In this document: positions 44,125-45,000 of the stretch, piece after piece
Numbering within the stretch: position 1 is the stretch's first letter
Layout of the letters: every line of letters begins with the position of its first letter
Origin: Stramonita haemastoma
Lineage: Eukaryota; Mollusca; Gastropoda; Neogastropoda; Muricidae
NCBI GenBank assembly: GCA_030674155.1
Contig: CM060324.1
Location: 54,776,356-54,821,355, forward strand
Length of the DNA stretch: 45,000 nt
Direction: 5' to 3'
Made by a program: the position numbers and the translations under genes
Notes under the pieces: model-generated
Database searches by the model: none
What the model saw: only the letters and a program-made list of their open reading frames with translations
What the model was told of the DNA's origin: nothing

Positions 44125-44464
44125 TCTTTTATATCGAGGATAATGGGATAAGCACTCATGTGCTTTTTTTCATCCAGTCCCCGTGTGTATGCAGTTGTGT
44201 AAATATTGTCATCTGTTCCCACCGGCACACAATGGCCTACTATTACGAAAAGCGGAACAGGAGTTAACGTGTGCGCAAGATGTTCTGCGTGCGTTCGCAC
44301 ACGGGGTCTTGGTTTATAGTCTCATCCGAAAGACTTTTGGGGAGAGTGGAGTCAGCACTGATATTAACTCCAGGGGAAAAATCTCCTCGACCGGGAATCG
44401 AACCGGATCGTCAAAATTTTAATTGGAAGCACAGTGTTCTGACCACTAGGCTATCCCGTCCCCC
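44125..44464 (-). repeat. SINE family 1, full-length minus-strand copy
   Basis: The best-preserved copy. The head at the high end (gaccactaggctatcccgtc holds the A box; gggaatcgaaccgg the B box), the full body, and the hairpin/tail at 44,135-44,170. Length about 340 bp, matching the copy at 341-705. Confidence 0.9.
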
Positions 44465-44490
44465 CTGTGTGTGTGAGAGTGGGTGTGGAT

Positions 44491-44491
<1 letters not shown>

Positions 44492-44552
<61 letters not shown>
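44492..44552. repeat. (GT)n microsatellite
   Basis: About 28 GT units. Confidence 0.97.
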
Positions 44553-44662
44553 GGGGTATGTGAGCGTGCGTGCATGTATATGTGCGAGTGCGTGCGTACA
44601 TGCGTAAATAATTTAAGGCCTAGTCAATGGATTAAATAACATTGTGTCCATACATTGGTAGG

Positions 44663-44717
<55 letters not shown>

Positions 44718-44745
44718 CGCGCGCGCGCGCGAGTGTGTGAGTGTG
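44663..44745. repeat. (GT)n-(GC)n microsatellite
   Basis: About 23 GT units pass directly into about 11 GC units, an alternating purine-pyrimidine tract with Z-DNA-forming potential. Confidence 0.97.
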
Positions 44746-44764
44746 ATAGTTTTTTAAAATTTTA

Positions 44765-44905
44765 TTTGAAGCGTATAATGTTTGAACAAAATAATATGAA
44801 ATGTAGCAGCTATCTTGTGTCTTTTGATTATGATTCGTATCAATATGCCTGTCAGTATTGTAATTGCCCTTCAGGGATGATTAAAGTGTTTTTGACTTGA
44901 CTTAA
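44765..44905 (+). repeat. Probable LINE or SINE 3' end with ttgact tail
   Basis: tgcccttcagggatgattaa then agtgtttttgacttgactta: a (TTGACT)n-type tail like the reversed one at 28,925-28,945. The 5' part is lost. Confidence 0.5.
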
Positions 44906-45000
44906 CGTGAAACATTGCTGTGGTTGACGTACAAGTGATGGTAGGCCTAGTTTTTCGGGCTTTAGCCTACCCCGTCAAATGGACACAGCAAACGTTGTTT

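Overview
The window reads as nuclear DNA from an animal, most likely a marine invertebrate and plausibly a gastropod or other mollusc. That is inferred from three things: the mix of non-LTR retrotransposons (RTE-like, I-like, CR1/jockey-like, L1/Tx1-like), the tRNA-headed SINEs, and the very large amount of simple repeat. There are no bacterial operons, rRNA genes, CRISPR arrays or intact single-exon genes. Almost every long open frame is either a decayed retrotransposon or a translation of microsatellite DNA.

Region by region. (1) 1-11.2 kb: SINE copies and microsatellites, plus short exon-like blocks on the + strand with good splice consensus. Several of these form a tandemly duplicated X-Y-Z module at about 3.7-9.1 kb, so a fast-evolving host gene may lie here. 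(2) 11.2-19.3 kb: a fragment of a long SINE family, a 432-bp MITE with 17-bp perfect terminal repeats, 20-bp and 36-bp minisatellites, a 1,757-bp solo LTR inserted in a SINE, and 5'-truncated LINE pieces on both strands. (3) 19.3-26.2 kb: one nearly complete non-LTR retrotransposon on the minus strand. Its ORF1 has a 2A-like N-terminus, a coiled coil and an L1-type RNA-binding domain. Its ORF2 has an apurinic endonuclease, a reverse transcriptase and a C-terminal Cys/His domain. It carries three later insertions or duplications plus nonsense and frameshift changes. (4) 26.5-32.8 kb: copies of an I-like LINE 3' end and two copies of the long SINE family, in a three-layer nest (I-like LINE inside CR1-like LINE inside SINE). 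(5) 32.8-40.06 kb: about 7.2 kb of composite (ATC)n satellite with a repeated non-ATC cassette, poly-C runs at a fixed place in the cassette, and a homogeneous 60-bp array at 37.24-38.28 kb. (6) 40.07-45 kb: more SINE and LINE debris, a 433-bp MITE, and (AT)n(AG)n, (GT)n and (GC)n microsatellites.

The elements do not form a pathway. Their relation is a record of layered insertion, with order readable from interrupted repeats and target-site duplications. The observations most worth follow-up are the 2A-bearing LINE whose ORF1 and ORF2 share one frame separated by a single UAG, the two-form long SINE family, the I-like LINE copies that share one 5' end, the duplicated exon module, and the cassette satellite. 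All family names come from motif recognition by eye; no database search was run.
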